A stretch of DNA of 64,000 bases from Pseudomonas abieticivorans (GTDB lineage Bacteria > Pseudomonadota > Gammaproteobacteria > Pseudomonadales > Pseudomonadaceae), in NCBI RefSeq assembly GCF_023509015.1, contig NZ_CP094975.1, positions 7,501-71,500 of the forward strand. The letters run 5' to 3'. Of this stretch, positions 38,491 through 47,839 are shown piece by piece. The position numbers and the translations under genes are program-made. Every line of letters starts with the position of its first letter. The first letter of the stretch is position 1. The notes under the pieces were generated by a model, which saw only the letters and a list, made by a program, of their open reading frames with translations, was not told where the DNA came from and searched no databases.

Positions 38491-39917
38491 ACGCCGTGAA
38501 ACTCTTTATGCCAAGCCTTTTGGTACTGGCCCTGGCGGCCTGTGCGGTGGGCCCGGACTACAAGACCCCGGACACGGCGGCGGCCACCCTCACCGCCGCC
38601 AAGAGCGACGGCAAGACCCAGTACGACTCGCGCCAGTTCGATGCGGCGTGGTGGCAGCAGTTCGATGACCCCACCCTCAACCAGTTGGTCAGCCAGAGCC
38701 TGAGCGGCAACCGCGACTTGCGCGTGGCCTTCGCCCGCCTCAAAGCGGCGCGGGCGATTCGCGATGACATCAGCAACGACAACCTGCCGGTGGTCACCAG
38801 CCGCGTCAGCAGTGACGTGGGCAAAGGCCAGGTGCCCGGGCAGACCACCGACCGGGTCAACAGCGAACGCTACGACCTGGGCCTGGACATGGCCTGGGAG
38901 ATCGACCTGTTCGGCCGCATCCAGCGCCAACTGGAAGCCAGCAATGCCCAGGAAGACGTGGCCAGGGCCGACCTGCAGCAGTTGCAGGTGACTATGATCG
39001 CTGAACTGGTGGACGCTTACGGCGACCTGCGCGGCGCGCAATTGCGCGAACACATCGCCTTGGCCAACCTCAAGACCCAGCAGGAGTCGCGCAGCATCAC
39101 CGTCACCCTGCGTGACGCAGGCGTGGGCAACGAACTGGACGTGGTGCGCGCCGATGCGCGCCTGGCCGGCGTCGAAGCCACCGTGCCGCAATTGCAGGCA
39201 CTGCAGATACGCTCGAAAAACCGCATTGCCACCCTGCTGGGCCAGCGCCCGGAACAACTGAGCGTGGACTTGAGCCCCGCGCAGTTGCCGGCCATCAGCA
39301 AGGCCCTGCCCATTGGCGACCCCGCCCAGTTGCTGCGCCGCCGGCCTGACGTGCGCAGCGCCGAACGCAAGCTGGCAGCGGCCACGGCCAACATCGGCGT
39401 GGCCACCGCCGACCTGTTTCCACGGGTCAGCCTGAGCGGCTTTTTGGGCTTTACCGCCGCCCGTGGTTCGCAAATCGGCTCGGCCGCCGCCAACGCCTGG
39501 AGCCTGGGCCCGAGCATCACCTGGGCGGCGTTTGACCTGGGCAGCGTGCGCGCCCGCATCCGCGGCGCCAATGCCGACGCAGAAGGCGCGCTGGCCACCT
39601 ACGAGCAGCAAGTGCTGCTGGCCCTGGAAGAGTCGGAAAACGCCTTCAGCGACTACGGCAAAACCCAGCAACGCCTGCAATCGCTGGTCAAGCAAAGCGA
39701 CTCCAGCCGCGCCGCCGCCAACCTGGCCTCGATCCAGTATCGCGAAGGCACGGTCGACTACCTGGTACTGCTGGACGCCGAGCGCGAACGCCTGAGCGCC
39801 GAAGACGCCCAGGCCCAGGCCGAAACCGAGCAGTATCGTGGCATCGTTGCGATCTACAAGGCGCTCGGTGGGGGCTGGCAGGTGCCGTATCAGCCCCAGG
39901 TGGTGGCGGTTAAGTGA
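38487..39917 (+). CDS. oprN: OprN-like outer-membrane efflux channel
   Basis: A 476-residue outer-membrane factor of the NodT/TolC class. The signal ends in lipobox LALAAC (Cys about residue 19), followed by AVGPDYKTP typical of the OprM/OprN family. Two duplicated coiled-coil/barrel halves; LLRRRPDVRSAERKLAAATANIGVATADLFP and YREGTVDYLVLLDAERERLSAE are hallmark stretches. Forms the trimeric exit duct of the pump. ATG overlaps the mexF stop. A long palindrome follows. Confidence 0.9.
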   Translation: MNAVKLFMPSLLVLALAACAVGPDYKTPDTAAATLTAAKSDGKTQYDSRQFDAAWWQQFDDPTLNQLVSQSLSGNRDLRVAFARLKAARAIRDDISNDNLPVVTSRVSSDVGKGQVPGQTTDRVNSERYDLGLDMAWEIDLFGRIQRQLEASNAQEDVARADLQQLQVTMIAELVDAYGDLRGAQLREHIALANLKTQQESRSITVTLRDAGVGNELDVVRADARLAGVEATVPQLQALQIRSKNRIATLLGQRPEQLSVDLSPAQLPAISKALPIGDPAQLLRRRPDVRSAERKLAAATANIGVATADLFPRVSLSGFLGFTAARGSQIGSAAANAWSLGPSITWAAFDLGSVRARIRGANADAEGALATYEQQVLLALEESENAFSDYGKTQQRLQSLVKQSDSSRAAANLASIQYREGTVDYLVLLDAERERLSAEDAQAQAETEQYRGIVAIYKALGGGWQVPYQPQVVAVK

Positions 39918-39924
39918 TGAGGTT

Positions 39925-40063
39925 GGCTTGAAACTCAAGTGAAGCTCAAACCGGCCGCAAGCAAGCTTGCTCCCACATTTTTTGGTACAGCCAAAGTGGG
40001 AGCAAGCTTGCTTGCGAAAGGCCGCGCGGGCGGCCGGTTTGAGCTTCACTTGAATCCCAAGCC
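39925..40063. repeat. nested REP palindrome (REPIN-like) with long outer arms
   Basis: A 139-base near-perfect dyad. Inner arms GCAAGCAAGCTTGCTCCCAC and the complementary GTGGGAGCAAGCTTGCTTGC are a classic P. fluorescens REP doublet around a short T-rich centre. Outside them lies a second pair of arms of about 33 bases (39925-39957 and 40031-40063) that match except for a few bases. The structure could fold into a very long hairpin and may end the mexEF-oprN transcript. Confidence 0.8.
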
Positions 40064-40145
40064 ACCCCCCCCACGCACTCCCATTTGACACCCACCCCAA
40101 CCTGACCGAAGCTGACCCACCCCCGCCTGCGCTTTGGATTCATGG

Positions 40146-41201
40146 ATGCTCAAACGCTTTCGCTACCCGGTCCTGGCCCTGCTTGCCATCGTTGCACTCG
40201 GCGTGGGCTGGTACTCGTACGCCCCTGCCCCGCCCGCCGCGCCTGCTGCGGTGCGGCACAATTACGGCAAGGCGTTGAACATGGCCCACAACGGCCTGCC
40301 GGGTGCCGCACGGGTGCTGTACCAGCAGTTGGCTCGCCAGGACCTTTCGCCCGCGCGCCGCGCCAGCTTGTATGTCGAACTGCCCAACTACCCCAGCCCC
40401 CAGGCCTTGAAGCTGGCCAAAGTCGACCTGCACCACGAATCGTTCCTGGTGCGCCATGCCGCCATCGAGGCCATCAGCCAATTGGTGCCCGCCGCGCAAT
40501 TGAGCCTGCTGCTGGGGCCGTTGCTGGAGGATGACGACCAGGAAATGCGCTTTCACGCTGCCCGTGCGATGTTGGGGTTGTCGCCAGATGACCTGGGCCT
40601 GTACTTCGGCCCGCTGGAAAAAGTGCTCGATGAGTACGTCAAGGTACTGGCCCCCCAGGAAGATGACGCCGACGCCCAGCTGCAACTCGCCCAGGTGTAC
40701 CTGCACGATGACGACTACCCGCAAGCCAGCGCGGCGCTGGCACGCGTGCTCACGCTGGACCCCGACAACGGCGATGCCCGGGCCCTGCAAATCGAGGCGC
40801 TGGACAAGCAAGGCAAGCCCGACGAAGCCCGCGCCCGCCTTGCCGAAGAGCTCAAGCAGGCCCCGCAATCAGCGTTTTTGCAGCACACCCTGGGGTTATG
40901 GCTGCTCAGTCACGGCCAGTCGGAACTGGCCCTTTTGGGCATGACCCGCGCCGTGGAGCTTGAGCCGGAGAACAGCGACTATCGCTACGAGCTGGCCACC
41001 ACCTTGCACCAGCTTGAGCAAACCGAAGCGGCGCAACGCCAGCTGGACGAGATCTTGCGGCGCCAGCCCGCCAACCGCAAGGCGCGGATATTGCTGATCG
41101 CCTACTGGAAAGAAACCGGCCAGTTGCAGAACGTACAGGTTTTGCTGGCCGAACTGGAACAGCAAAACCCGGACGACCCTGCCTTGCAGCAAGGGTTGTG
41201 A
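40146..41201 (+). CDS. membrane-anchored tetratricopeptide repeat protein
   Basis: A 351-residue protein with an N-terminal signal anchor (MLKRFRYPVLALLAIVALGVGWYSY), a HEAT-like stretch around residues 85-150 (FLVRHAAIEAISQLVPAAQLSLLLGPLL) and then TPR units from about residue 170 (QLQLAQVYLHDDDYPQASAALARVLTLDPDNGDARALQIEAL). It probably acts as a periplasmic scaffold. ATG 40146 is in frame; ATG 40142 belongs to another frame. Stands 96 bases before the KaiC-like gene and may be read with it. No specific function recognised. Confidence 0.75.
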   Translation: MLKRFRYPVLALLAIVALGVGWYSYAPAPPAAPAAVRHNYGKALNMAHNGLPGAARVLYQQLARQDLSPARRASLYVELPNYPSPQALKLAKVDLHHESFLVRHAAIEAISQLVPAAQLSLLLGPLLEDDDQEMRFHAARAMLGLSPDDLGLYFGPLEKVLDEYVKVLAPQEDDADAQLQLAQVYLHDDDYPQASAALARVLTLDPDNGDARALQIEALDKQGKPDEARARLAEELKQAPQSAFLQHTLGLWLLSHGQSELALLGMTRAVELEPENSDYRYELATTLHQLEQTEAAQRQLDEILRRQPANRKARILLIAYWKETGQLQNVQVLLAELEQQNPDDPALQQGL

Positions 41202-41297
41202 CGGAACGCCTGCATCGCCCCGCTGTCCAGTGTTCAGGCAGGGGCAAAAACACAGTCTCCCATGCCTATGTTTTGGATAACACGGGGACAGTCCAAC

Positions 41298-42782
41298 TTG
41301 AGCACATCGAAAGCAGACACTGGTATTGCCGGCCTGGATGACATTCTCTGCGGCGGGCTGACCCGCAGCCATATCTACCTGCTCGAAGGCCAGCCCGGCG
41401 CCGGCAAGACCACCATTGCCCTGCAATACCTGATGACCGGCGCTGCTGCCGGCGAGGGCTGCCTGTACATCACCCTGTCTGAAACCGAAGCCGAATTGCG
41501 CGATGGTGCGCGTTCCCACGGTTGGGAGCTGGGGGAAAACATCCAGATCTACGAGCTGACCCCTCCGGAAATGATCCTCGATGCGCAGCAGGAACAAAGC
41601 CTGTTGTACCCAAGCGACCTGGAACTGGGCGAAGCCACGCGGCAAATTTTCGACATCGTCGCCAAGACCAAGCCGCGCCGCGTGGTGCTCGACAGCCTCT
41701 CGGAGGTGCGCTTGCTGGCCCAGAGCTCGCTGCGTTACCGCCGCCAGATCCTGGCCATCAAGCACTACTTCGCCCGCTTCGAGGCCACCGTGCTGCTGCT
41801 CGACGACATGACCAGCGAGCCGCTGGACAAAACCCTGCACAGCATCGCCCACGGCGTGGTTCGGCTGGAGGAACGTACGCCCAACTACGGCGCCGAACGG
41901 CGTCGCCTGCGGGTGGTCAAGTACCGCGGGCAGAAGTACCGCGGCGGCTATCACGACTTCACCATCCACCAGACCGGCGTGCAGGTGTTTCCGCGCCTGG
42001 TGGCCGCCGAGCATCGCAGCCGCTACCTGCGCGCGCCCATGAGCAGCGACATCGCCGAACTCGACGCCCTGCTGGGCGGTGGCATCGAGAACGGTTCCAG
42101 CACCCTGATACTGGGCCCGGCGGGTACCGGTAAATCGCTGATTGCGATGAACTTCGCGGTGGCGGCCATCGCCCGTGGCGAACGGGTGGCCATGTTCATT
42201 TTCGATGAAGAACTGGGCCTGCTGTTCGAACGCATGCGCCTGTTGGGCATCGACCTTGAGCCCCTGCAGGCCAGTGGTGCGCTGGTGATCGAGCAAGTGG
42301 ACGCGGTGGAACTGTCGCCCGGTGAGTTCGCCCACCGGGTGCGCCAGCAGGTCGACGACAACGGCATCAAGACGGTGGTCATCGACAGCATCAACGGCTA
42401 CCAGGCCGCCATGCATGATGAAAACTCCCTGGTGCTGCACATCCACGAGCTGCTGCTGTACCTTAATCGCCAGGGCGCCGCCACCTTCATGACCGTGGCG
42501 CAACAGGGCGTGGTCGGCGACATGCAGGCCCCGGTGGACATCACCTACCTGGCCGACACGGTCATCCTATTGCGTTATTTCGAAGCCCTTGGCCAAGTCC
42601 GCCGTTCCATTTCGGTGATCAAGAAACGTTTTGGCGGCCACGAAAAAACCATCCGCGAATACCGCATCGGCAACCACGGGCTGACCATCGGCGAACCGCT
42701 CAATGACTTCCAGGGCGTGCTGCGCGGGGTGCCCACCTACGTCGGCGAAAGCAACCCGCTGCTCGCGGAAGAAGGCCTGTGA
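41298..42782 (+). CDS. KaiC-like tandem RecA-fold ATPase
   Basis: A 494-residue protein with two KaiC domains. Domain 1 (about residues 5-240) has Walker A GQPGAGKTT and Walker B RVVLDSLSE; domain 2 (about 250-485) has Walker A GPAGTGKSL, the catalytic acidic pair in IFDEELGL and VVIDSINGY. The tandem Ser-Thr phosphosites of cyanobacterial KaiC are not apparent. No KaiA or KaiB is encoded nearby. TTG 41298 is preferred (GGGGAC eight bases upstream, protein begins L/M-S-T-S-K-A); ATG 41262 has no ribosome site. The last four bases overlap the start of a hybrid kinase, so this is a KaiC-kinase signalling pair rather than a clock. Confidence 0.85.
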   Translation: MSTSKADTGIAGLDDILCGGLTRSHIYLLEGQPGAGKTTIALQYLMTGAAAGEGCLYITLSETEAELRDGARSHGWELGENIQIYELTPPEMILDAQQEQSLLYPSDLELGEATRQIFDIVAKTKPRRVVLDSLSEVRLLAQSSLRYRRQILAIKHYFARFEATVLLLDDMTSEPLDKTLHSIAHGVVRLEERTPNYGAERRRLRVVKYRGQKYRGGYHDFTIHQTGVQVFPRLVAAEHRSRYLRAPMSSDIAELDALLGGGIENGSSTLILGPAGTGKSLIAMNFAVAAIARGERVAMFIFDEELGLLFERMRLLGIDLEPLQASGALVIEQVDAVELSPGEFAHRVRQQVDDNGIKTVVIDSINGYQAAMHDENSLVLHIHELLLYLNRQGAATFMTVAQQGVVGDMQAPVDITYLADTVILLRYFEALGQVRRSISVIKKRFGGHEKTIREYRIGNHGLTIGEPLNDFQGVLRGVPTYVGESNPLLAEEGL

Positions 42783-44809
42783 GCACCGCGTACAGTGCCT
42801 CTGAACGTGCGGTGATCCTCGCGCCCATTGGCCGCGACAGCCAGATCGCCATGAAAATCCTCAACGAGGCCGGTTTTGCCGGTACCGTTGCCCAAGACCT
42901 GCAGGGCCTGTGCGATGTGATCGAGCAAGGCGCAGGCGTTGCGCTGATCGCAAGCGAAGCGCTGAGCGAAATCGACCTGAGCCCGCTGCACCTGTTGCTC
43001 AGCCAGCAGCCGGCCTGGTCGGACTTGCCCATCGTGCTCATGACCCGCCGCGAGGGCCCCGACCAGGCGCCCAGCAGTCGCCTGGGCGCGCACCTGGGCA
43101 ACGTCAGCTTCGTCGAACGGCCTTTCCACCCGGTGACCCTGCTGAGCTTGGTCACCACCGCGATTCGCGGGCGCAAGCGTCAGTACGAGGCCCGTGACCG
43201 GCTGCGCGACCTGAGCGAAAGCGAGCAGCGCTTGCAGAACGCTTTGACCGCAGGCCGGCTGGGCGCCTGGCAGCTGGATGCCCAGACCCTGGAGCTGGAC
43301 TGCTCGCCCATCAGCAAAGGGCACTATGGCCGCGGCCCCCGTGAACCGATGAACTACGCCGATTGGCTGCACAGCATCCACCAGGAAGATCAACCCGCGA
43401 TGCAGGACAGCCTGCGTCAGAGCCTGCAGCAGGGTGCTGATTTCATCCTGAAATGCCGCACCACCTGGCCCGACGGTTCGCTGCATTGGATCGACCTGCG
43501 CGCCCGGCCCATTCGCCGCACCAACGGCGAGGTGCTGACCCTGGTCGGCGTGTCGACTGACATCTCCGAACGCATGACCGGCGAAGCGCAGTTGCGCAAG
43601 CTCAACGAAACCCTGGAACAACAGGTCGAAGAGCGCACCGCGCAGATTCGGGAAAACGAAGAAGCACTGCGCCAGGCGCAGAAAATGGAAGCGGTGGGCC
43701 AGCTCACCGGGGGTATCGCCCATGACTTCAACAATATGCTCACGGGGATCATCGGCAGCCTGGAACTGATGCGCCGGCGTATTTCCCGCGGGCGCTACGA
43801 TGACCTGGGCGGGCTGATCGACCTGGGCGTGACCTCGGCCAACCGTGCGGCGGGCCTGACCCACCGCTTGCTGGCGTTTTCCCGTCGCCAGTCGCTGGAC
43901 TCGCAACCGGTGCACATGAACCGCCTGGTCACCGCCATGGACCAACTGCTGCAGCGCAGCCTGAACGAAAGCATCGAACTTGAGGTCGACCTGTGCCCCG
44001 ACCTGTGGGTCGCCGAAGCGGACCCCCACCAACTGGAAAGCGCTCTGCTCAATCTGGTGATCAACGCCCGCGACGCAATGCCTTGCGGCGGCCAGCTGCG
44101 CGTGCACACCGCCAATCAAACCCTGGACAATGCGTTCGTCGCCAACCACGCCAACCTCAAGGCCGGCGACTACGTGGTGCTCAGCGTCAGCGACAACGGC
44201 AGCGGCATGCCCCAGAGCGTGATCAACCGCGCGTTCGATCCGTTCTTCACCACCAAACCTATCGGCCAGGGCACCGGGCTTGGGCTGTCGATGATCTATG
44301 GCTTCAGCAAGCAGTCACGTGGGCATGTGGCCATCGACAGCGAAATCGGCAAGGGCACCGTGGTGCGCTTGTACCTGCCGCGTTGCCAGGAAGAGATTGG
44401 CCAGGCACCGGCTGAAACCGCCCATAGCACACCCATCGCCCGCCACGGCGAGACCGTGTTGATCGTCGAGGACGACCCAGCCGTGCGCGAGTTGGTGTGC
44501 GCCGTGCTGGGTGAGTTGGGGTATCGCTATCTGGAGGCCGCTGATGCCAACAGTGCCATGACCCTGCTTGAATCCTCGCAGCGTATCGACCTGATGATCA
44601 GCGACGTGGGCCTGCCCGGCATGAATGGCCGGCAACTGGCCGAGATGGGTCGTCATCGTCGGCCGGGGCTAAAAGTGTTGTTCATTACTGGCTATGCCGA
44701 GCACGCGGCAGTGCGCCATGGCTTCCTGGACCCTGGCATGCAGATGATTACCAAGCCGTTCGCGTTTGAGCTGTTGACGACCAAGGTGCGGGAGATGATC
44801 GGGACGTAA
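42779..44809 (+). CDS. hybrid PAS histidine kinase with C-terminal receiver
   Basis: A 676-residue soluble kinase. It has an N-terminal receiver-like domain (about residues 10-125) without a clear phosphoacceptor site, a PAS domain (about 150-265), a coiled coil, then a kinase core with the H-box [11 protein letters not shown] (His about 315), N-box [10 protein letters not shown], and G-boxes SDNGSGMP and GTGLGLSM. The C-terminal receiver (about 555-676) has VEDDP, the phosphoaspartate in [13 protein letters not shown] and the Lys in ITKPF. GTG 42779 overlaps the KaiC gene stop (GTGA). The pair likely works as one signalling module; output unknown. Confidence 0.88.
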   Translation: MSTAYSASERAVILAPIGRDSQIAMKILNEAGFAGTVAQDLQGLCDVIEQGAGVALIASEALSEIDLSPLHLLLSQQPAWSDLPIVLMTRREGPDQAPSSRLGAHLGNVSFVERPFHPVTLLSLVTTAIRGRKRQYEARDRLRDLSESEQRLQNALTAGRLGAWQLDAQTLELDCSPISKGHYGRGPREPMNYADWLHSIHQEDQPAMQDSLRQSLQQGADFILKCRTTWPDGSLHWIDLRARPIRRTNGEVLTLVGVSTDISERMTGEAQLRKLNETLEQQVEERTAQIRENEEALRQAQKMEAVGQLTGGIAHDFNNMLTGIIGSLELMRRRISRGRYDDLGGLIDLGVTSANRAAGLTHRLLAFSRRQSLDSQPVHMNRLVTAMDQLLQRSLNESIELEVDLCPDLWVAEADPHQLESALLNLVINARDAMPCGGQLRVHTANQTLDNAFVANHANLKAGDYVVLSVSDNGSGMPQSVINRAFDPFFTTKPIGQGTGLGLSMIYGFSKQSRGHVAIDSEIGKGTVVRLYLPRCQEEIGQAPAETAHSTPIARHGETVLIVEDDPAVRELVCAVLGELGYRYLEAADANSAMTLLESSQRIDLMISDVGLPGMNGRQLAEMGRHRRPGLKVLFITGYAEHAAVRHGFLDPGMQMITKPFAFELLTTKVREMIGT

Positions 44810-44881
44810 AGCCAGGCCGGCTACCGCCGGTCAGAAAATGGTCGCCTCTACCCTCGTAAAGCCAGCGTACGTAGGGGGTAC

Positions 44882-44907
44882 CTGTCATTTCTGTCAGTTG
44901 TGGCCCC
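44882..44907 (+). promoter_or_regulatory. tandem CTGTCA repeats upstream of secreted-module gene 1
   Basis: Reads CTGTCATTT then CTGTCAGTT (9-base period) followed by GTGGCCCC. The same arrangement stands before the gene at 46842. It ends about 47 bases before the ATG at 44955, where a -35 region would lie. Similar to a Pho box in the repeat word but with a period of 9 rather than 11 bases. Confidence 0.45.
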
Positions 44908-44954
44908 TAAAGCCCCATCACAGAATCGAGCCTCTTTCTCAAGAGGCATCCATC

Positions 44955-46667
44955 ATGAAAGCACGTGTGTTGCTGGCGATCTCACTGCTGCTCGCCGCCT
45001 GTGCGCCCGCCCCCAGGCCCCCGCAGCCGAGCGAGCCCTCCATCCCCGCCGCTGGCGTCGCCCTCGACGATTCGTCAATTCAGGACGCCGCCCTGGTGGC
45101 CCGACTCAACGTACGTTTCAAGAACGAGGTCAGCAGTTGCCCCAATAACACACCCGCCTACTACTGCTCCGGGGTGCTCCTGAGGACCGTCACCTACAAC
45201 GCCAATTACAAGTTCTGGACACACAGCGCCGCAGCCACGGCGTTAGGTTCGGTTTCGTTCCATTTCCTTCGCGGCGACCTGAGCACCAGCTCGCTGCCCG
45301 GTGGCGTGGGGTTTGTGTTCAGTGACTCCACCACGGCGCAACAGGCCAACAAGCCCTACACCCTCCGTTGCGTGTACCCGTTCATTGCCGGTATCCAGGG
45401 GCGCCCCAGCAACGGCTGCGGCTTCGCCACCACCGCCGCCAGTGAGGTGAAGGCCAAAGCTGGCGCCATCGAGACTAACCAGGGCAGTTGCGCAAGCCTG
45501 AACCCGCCCGCGGTCACCGGGCCCTTATGGCTGGCCAACTTCGCCAAATATGGCCACGACACCCGAAATCAGTGCTCACTGAACGCCAGTACCAGCGAGT
45601 TCAGGGCAAGCCTTGAGGGGCACCAGGGCGGCGCTGAAAAGGCCGCCTGGGCCAACGAGGTCGTGGTGCAAACGTGGGACCCGAACCAACCGGCGAAACT
45701 GCCGATCGAAGCGTTCTTCTACGATGCCGCCTCCCCCGCCTCCCAAACCTATGCGCTGCGCTTGCAAAGCGATTACCAGGCCGCCACCGGTACCCTGGTG
45801 CCCGTGCTCAAGTTGGACATGAAGGCGGCCGACCGCAACGTGTTCCTGCTGCCCACGGGCACCGGCAGCGGCGGCCCGGGGGTGGCCGCCGAGCTCAATC
45901 GGCGCTTCAACAAGTTGGACAACACCTGCAACGGGCAAGCGGCCTTCTATTGCGACGGCGTGATGATTCGCATGACCACCTGGGGGGCCGGCTACAAGGT
46001 GTGGAACCCCAGCCCCACCTCGGTGACGCTGGGCGGGGTGTCGTGGAGCTACCTGCGCCGCGACCAGGGCATCACGGAGCTCGCGTGGGACCAGGCTTTG
46101 TCTGAAGGGCTGATTTTCAAGAACTACAACGCCTCGATCCGCGACCAGGATTATTTCATCACCTTGCTGTGCTATTTCCCGACCGACGCGGCGAGTATCT
46201 ACCGCGCCAACAGTGGTTGCGGCGCGCACCCAAGTTACCCCACGCAAAGTGTTTTCTGCACGACGTTGGGCATAGACACCGCAGCCAAATGGGCCACGCA
46301 TTATCATGCCGTCGCCGGCTCAGGCCATTTCAGCGCGCGTAATCAGCACCAATGTGGGTTCGCCAGTACCCCTGCGTACTTTGCGCTGGGCCTGAACATA
46401 CGCCCTTACTTCCAGATCGCTGCTGACAGACGCTTCCATAACGAAGTGATGCTGCGCACCTGGCCGCAAAACATACCGTCCAGCCTGCCGATCGAAGCGA
46501 TTTTCTATCACATCAAAGGTACCCGCGGTACAGGATTGGCCGGTGCCCAGAACATTCAGCGAGACTTCAAAGCCGCCACCGGCAAGTTCGTTCCCGTGGT
46601 GCGTTTTTCAATCAGCCAGACCACACCCTTCACATACGCTGCCGGCGACCAGGCAGTGACCCCCTGA
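44955..46667 (+). CDS. lipoprotein with two copies of a Cys-containing exported module
   Basis: A 570-residue protein. The lipobox LLAAC gives Cys16, so it is a lipoprotein at the envelope. Two copies of a roughly 245-residue module follow (about 45-290 and 300-555). Shared landmarks are [YF]xCxGVxxR (YYCSGVLLR, FYCDGVMIR), GSVSFHFLR/GGVSWSYLR, NGCGF/SGCGAHPSYP, NQCSL/HQCGF, NEVVVQTW/NEVMLRTW and LPIEAFFY/LPIEAIFY, ending ATGxxVPVxR/K. Such modules occur in Pseudomonas proteins that I vaguely recall being labelled halovibrin-like; I cannot confirm an enzymatic activity. Conserved cysteines suggest disulfides. ATG 44955 has AAGAGG upstream. A third module lies in the gene at 47840. Confidence 0.7.
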   Translation: MKARVLLAISLLLAACAPAPRPPQPSEPSIPAAGVALDDSSIQDAALVARLNVRFKNEVSSCPNNTPAYYCSGVLLRTVTYNANYKFWTHSAAATALGSVSFHFLRGDLSTSSLPGGVGFVFSDSTTAQQANKPYTLRCVYPFIAGIQGRPSNGCGFATTAASEVKAKAGAIETNQGSCASLNPPAVTGPLWLANFAKYGHDTRNQCSLNASTSEFRASLEGHQGGAEKAAWANEVVVQTWDPNQPAKLPIEAFFYDAASPASQTYALRLQSDYQAATGTLVPVLKLDMKAADRNVFLLPTGTGSGGPGVAAELNRRFNKLDNTCNGQAAFYCDGVMIRMTTWGAGYKVWNPSPTSVTLGGVSWSYLRRDQGITELAWDQALSEGLIFKNYNASIRDQDYFITLLCYFPTDAASIYRANSGCGAHPSYPTQSVFCTTLGIDTAAKWATHYHAVAGSGHFSARNQHQCGFASTPAYFALGLNIRPYFQIAADRRFHNEVMLRTWPQNIPSSLPIEAIFYHIKGTRGTGLAGAQNIQRDFKAATGKFVPVVRFSISQTTPFTYAAGDQAVTP

Positions 46668-46678
46668 CGGCCCCGCTC

Positions 46679-46707
46679 GCCCCGGCGCAGCATCGCTACG
46701 CCGGGGC
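46679..46707 (+). terminator. hairpin after the lipoprotein gene
   Basis: GCCCCGGCG and CGCCGGGGC form a perfect 9-bp stem with an 11-base loop, 12 bases after the stop. No T-run follows, so it may be a processing hairpin or weak terminator. Confidence 0.45.
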
Positions 46708-46762
46708 ACTGCCAGCCCTCGAAAAACCCTTGCCATACACCAAAAAATACCGACTGGCAATC

Positions 46763-46787
46763 CTGTCAGTTCTATCAGTATCGCCCC
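46763..46787 (+). promoter_or_regulatory. tandem CTGTCA-type repeats upstream of the gene at 46842
   Basis: Reads CTGTCAGTT then CTATCAGTA (9-base period) followed by TCGCCCC, aligning with the repeats at 44882-44907. It ends 54 bases before ATG 46842. Probable shared activator site for the secreted-module genes. Confidence 0.45.
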
Positions 46788-46841
46788 ACCTGGCATCAGT
46801 TTTAAATGAGCGCTCAACCATTGCCCCCCGGAGCCATCCCG

Positions 46842-47831
46842 ATGAAGCCCTCGCTGAAAGCAGACTCCTCCCTGGTACTGCCGCTGACCGTCGACCCGAT
46901 CATCACCGTCGAGCCCTGGCCCTTCATTGCGCCCGGCCAACGGCTATGGCTGCAGGTATCAGGGCGCGCCAACGGCGTCGCCGTGACGCTGCCCGTGGTT
47001 CTGGGCACCGGCGTGCTGCCCGCCGAAACCAGCGTGGGGCTGTACAAGCCCGCCAACCGCAGCTGGTTCAACGACCTGGACAACAACAGCGACGTGATCA
47101 TCACCCTCAAGGTAAACATGGATGGGCAACCCACCTCGCCCGAAAACTCGGCGCTGGTATTTCCCGCCAGCGATCCCATTCACATCACTCGCAACGACCG
47201 TGTGCTGGGCCGCGTGGCCATTCCCAAGGCCTACAACAGCACGGCAACCCAGTTGTACCTGCGCATGGGCGATCTGTATAACGATGACTTCCTGGAGGTC
47301 CAGTTGCCCCTGGCCACCTCGCAAGCCAGCGATCGCTATAAGTTGATCTGGAAAGGTCATGTCACCTGGGAGTCGGACCTGCTGCCGGTCATCAGCCCTG
47401 GCGTCAAGGTGGTGCAAGTACTGCGGCGCGAGTTCGTCGACATCATCGGCAGCACGGCCGAGGTCAGTTACCAAGTGGTGGACGCCAATGGCACGATTCA
47501 CCCCTCGGCGACCACGCTGGTCAGCGTGGATGCTTATCCGGGCTTCGTGCTGGGCGCGCCGCGCATCTCGGATCGAAATGTCACCGTGCAATACAATGGC
47601 CAAAGTAGCCGCCATACGGTGCAAGTGACGGCCCTGGGCAATAGCGTGTGGCGCAGCAGCATCGAACCCATGCCCGACAACCCCAACCACTGGTTGACCG
47701 TCAGCTTGGGCACCGCCTGGTACAACGAGAACATCGGGCGCCTGGTGTCGATCAATTACAGCATGGCCCGCAATGACGGCAGCGCCCCGCAACTGATGTT
47801 TTCGCGCTACCTGCGCCTGACACTGCGTTGA
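46842..47831 (+). CDS. hypothetical protein with Ig-like beta-sandwich character
   Basis: A 329-residue protein of unknown function. It has no obvious signal peptide or membrane span. The alternation of beta-prone strands and segments such as IAPGQRLWLQVSGRANG and VEVSYQVVDANG-like stretches suggest two or three Ig-like domains, as in Pseudomonas proteins with PxxPGGxLxLxVxG repeats. No cysteine is seen. ATG 46842 has GGAG eight bases upstream; ATG 46806 has none. It lies between two genes for exported proteins and eight bases before the next start, so an operon with the gene at 47840 is likely. How it would leave the cell is unclear. Confidence 0.6.
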   Translation: MKPSLKADSSLVLPLTVDPIITVEPWPFIAPGQRLWLQVSGRANGVAVTLPVVLGTGVLPAETSVGLYKPANRSWFNDLDNNSDVIITLKVNMDGQPTSPENSALVFPASDPIHITRNDRVLGRVAIPKAYNSTATQLYLRMGDLYNDDFLEVQLPLATSQASDRYKLIWKGHVTWESDLLPVISPGVKVVQVLRREFVDIIGSTAEVSYQVVDANGTIHPSATTLVSVDAYPGFVLGAPRISDRNVTVQYNGQSSRHTVQVTALGNSVWRSSIEPMPDNPNHWLTVSLGTAWYNENIGRLVSINYSMARNDGSAPQLMFSRYLRLTLR

Positions 47832-47839
47832 GGTGCCCC

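Noticed and set aside
41298..42782. A KaiABC circadian clock
   Set aside because: Only a KaiC-like ATPase is present, without evident phosphosites, KaiA or KaiB.
44882..44907. Canonical Pho box
   Set aside because: The CTGTCA words repeat every 9 bases, not 11 as in a PhoB site, so I report them only as an unknown tandem motif.
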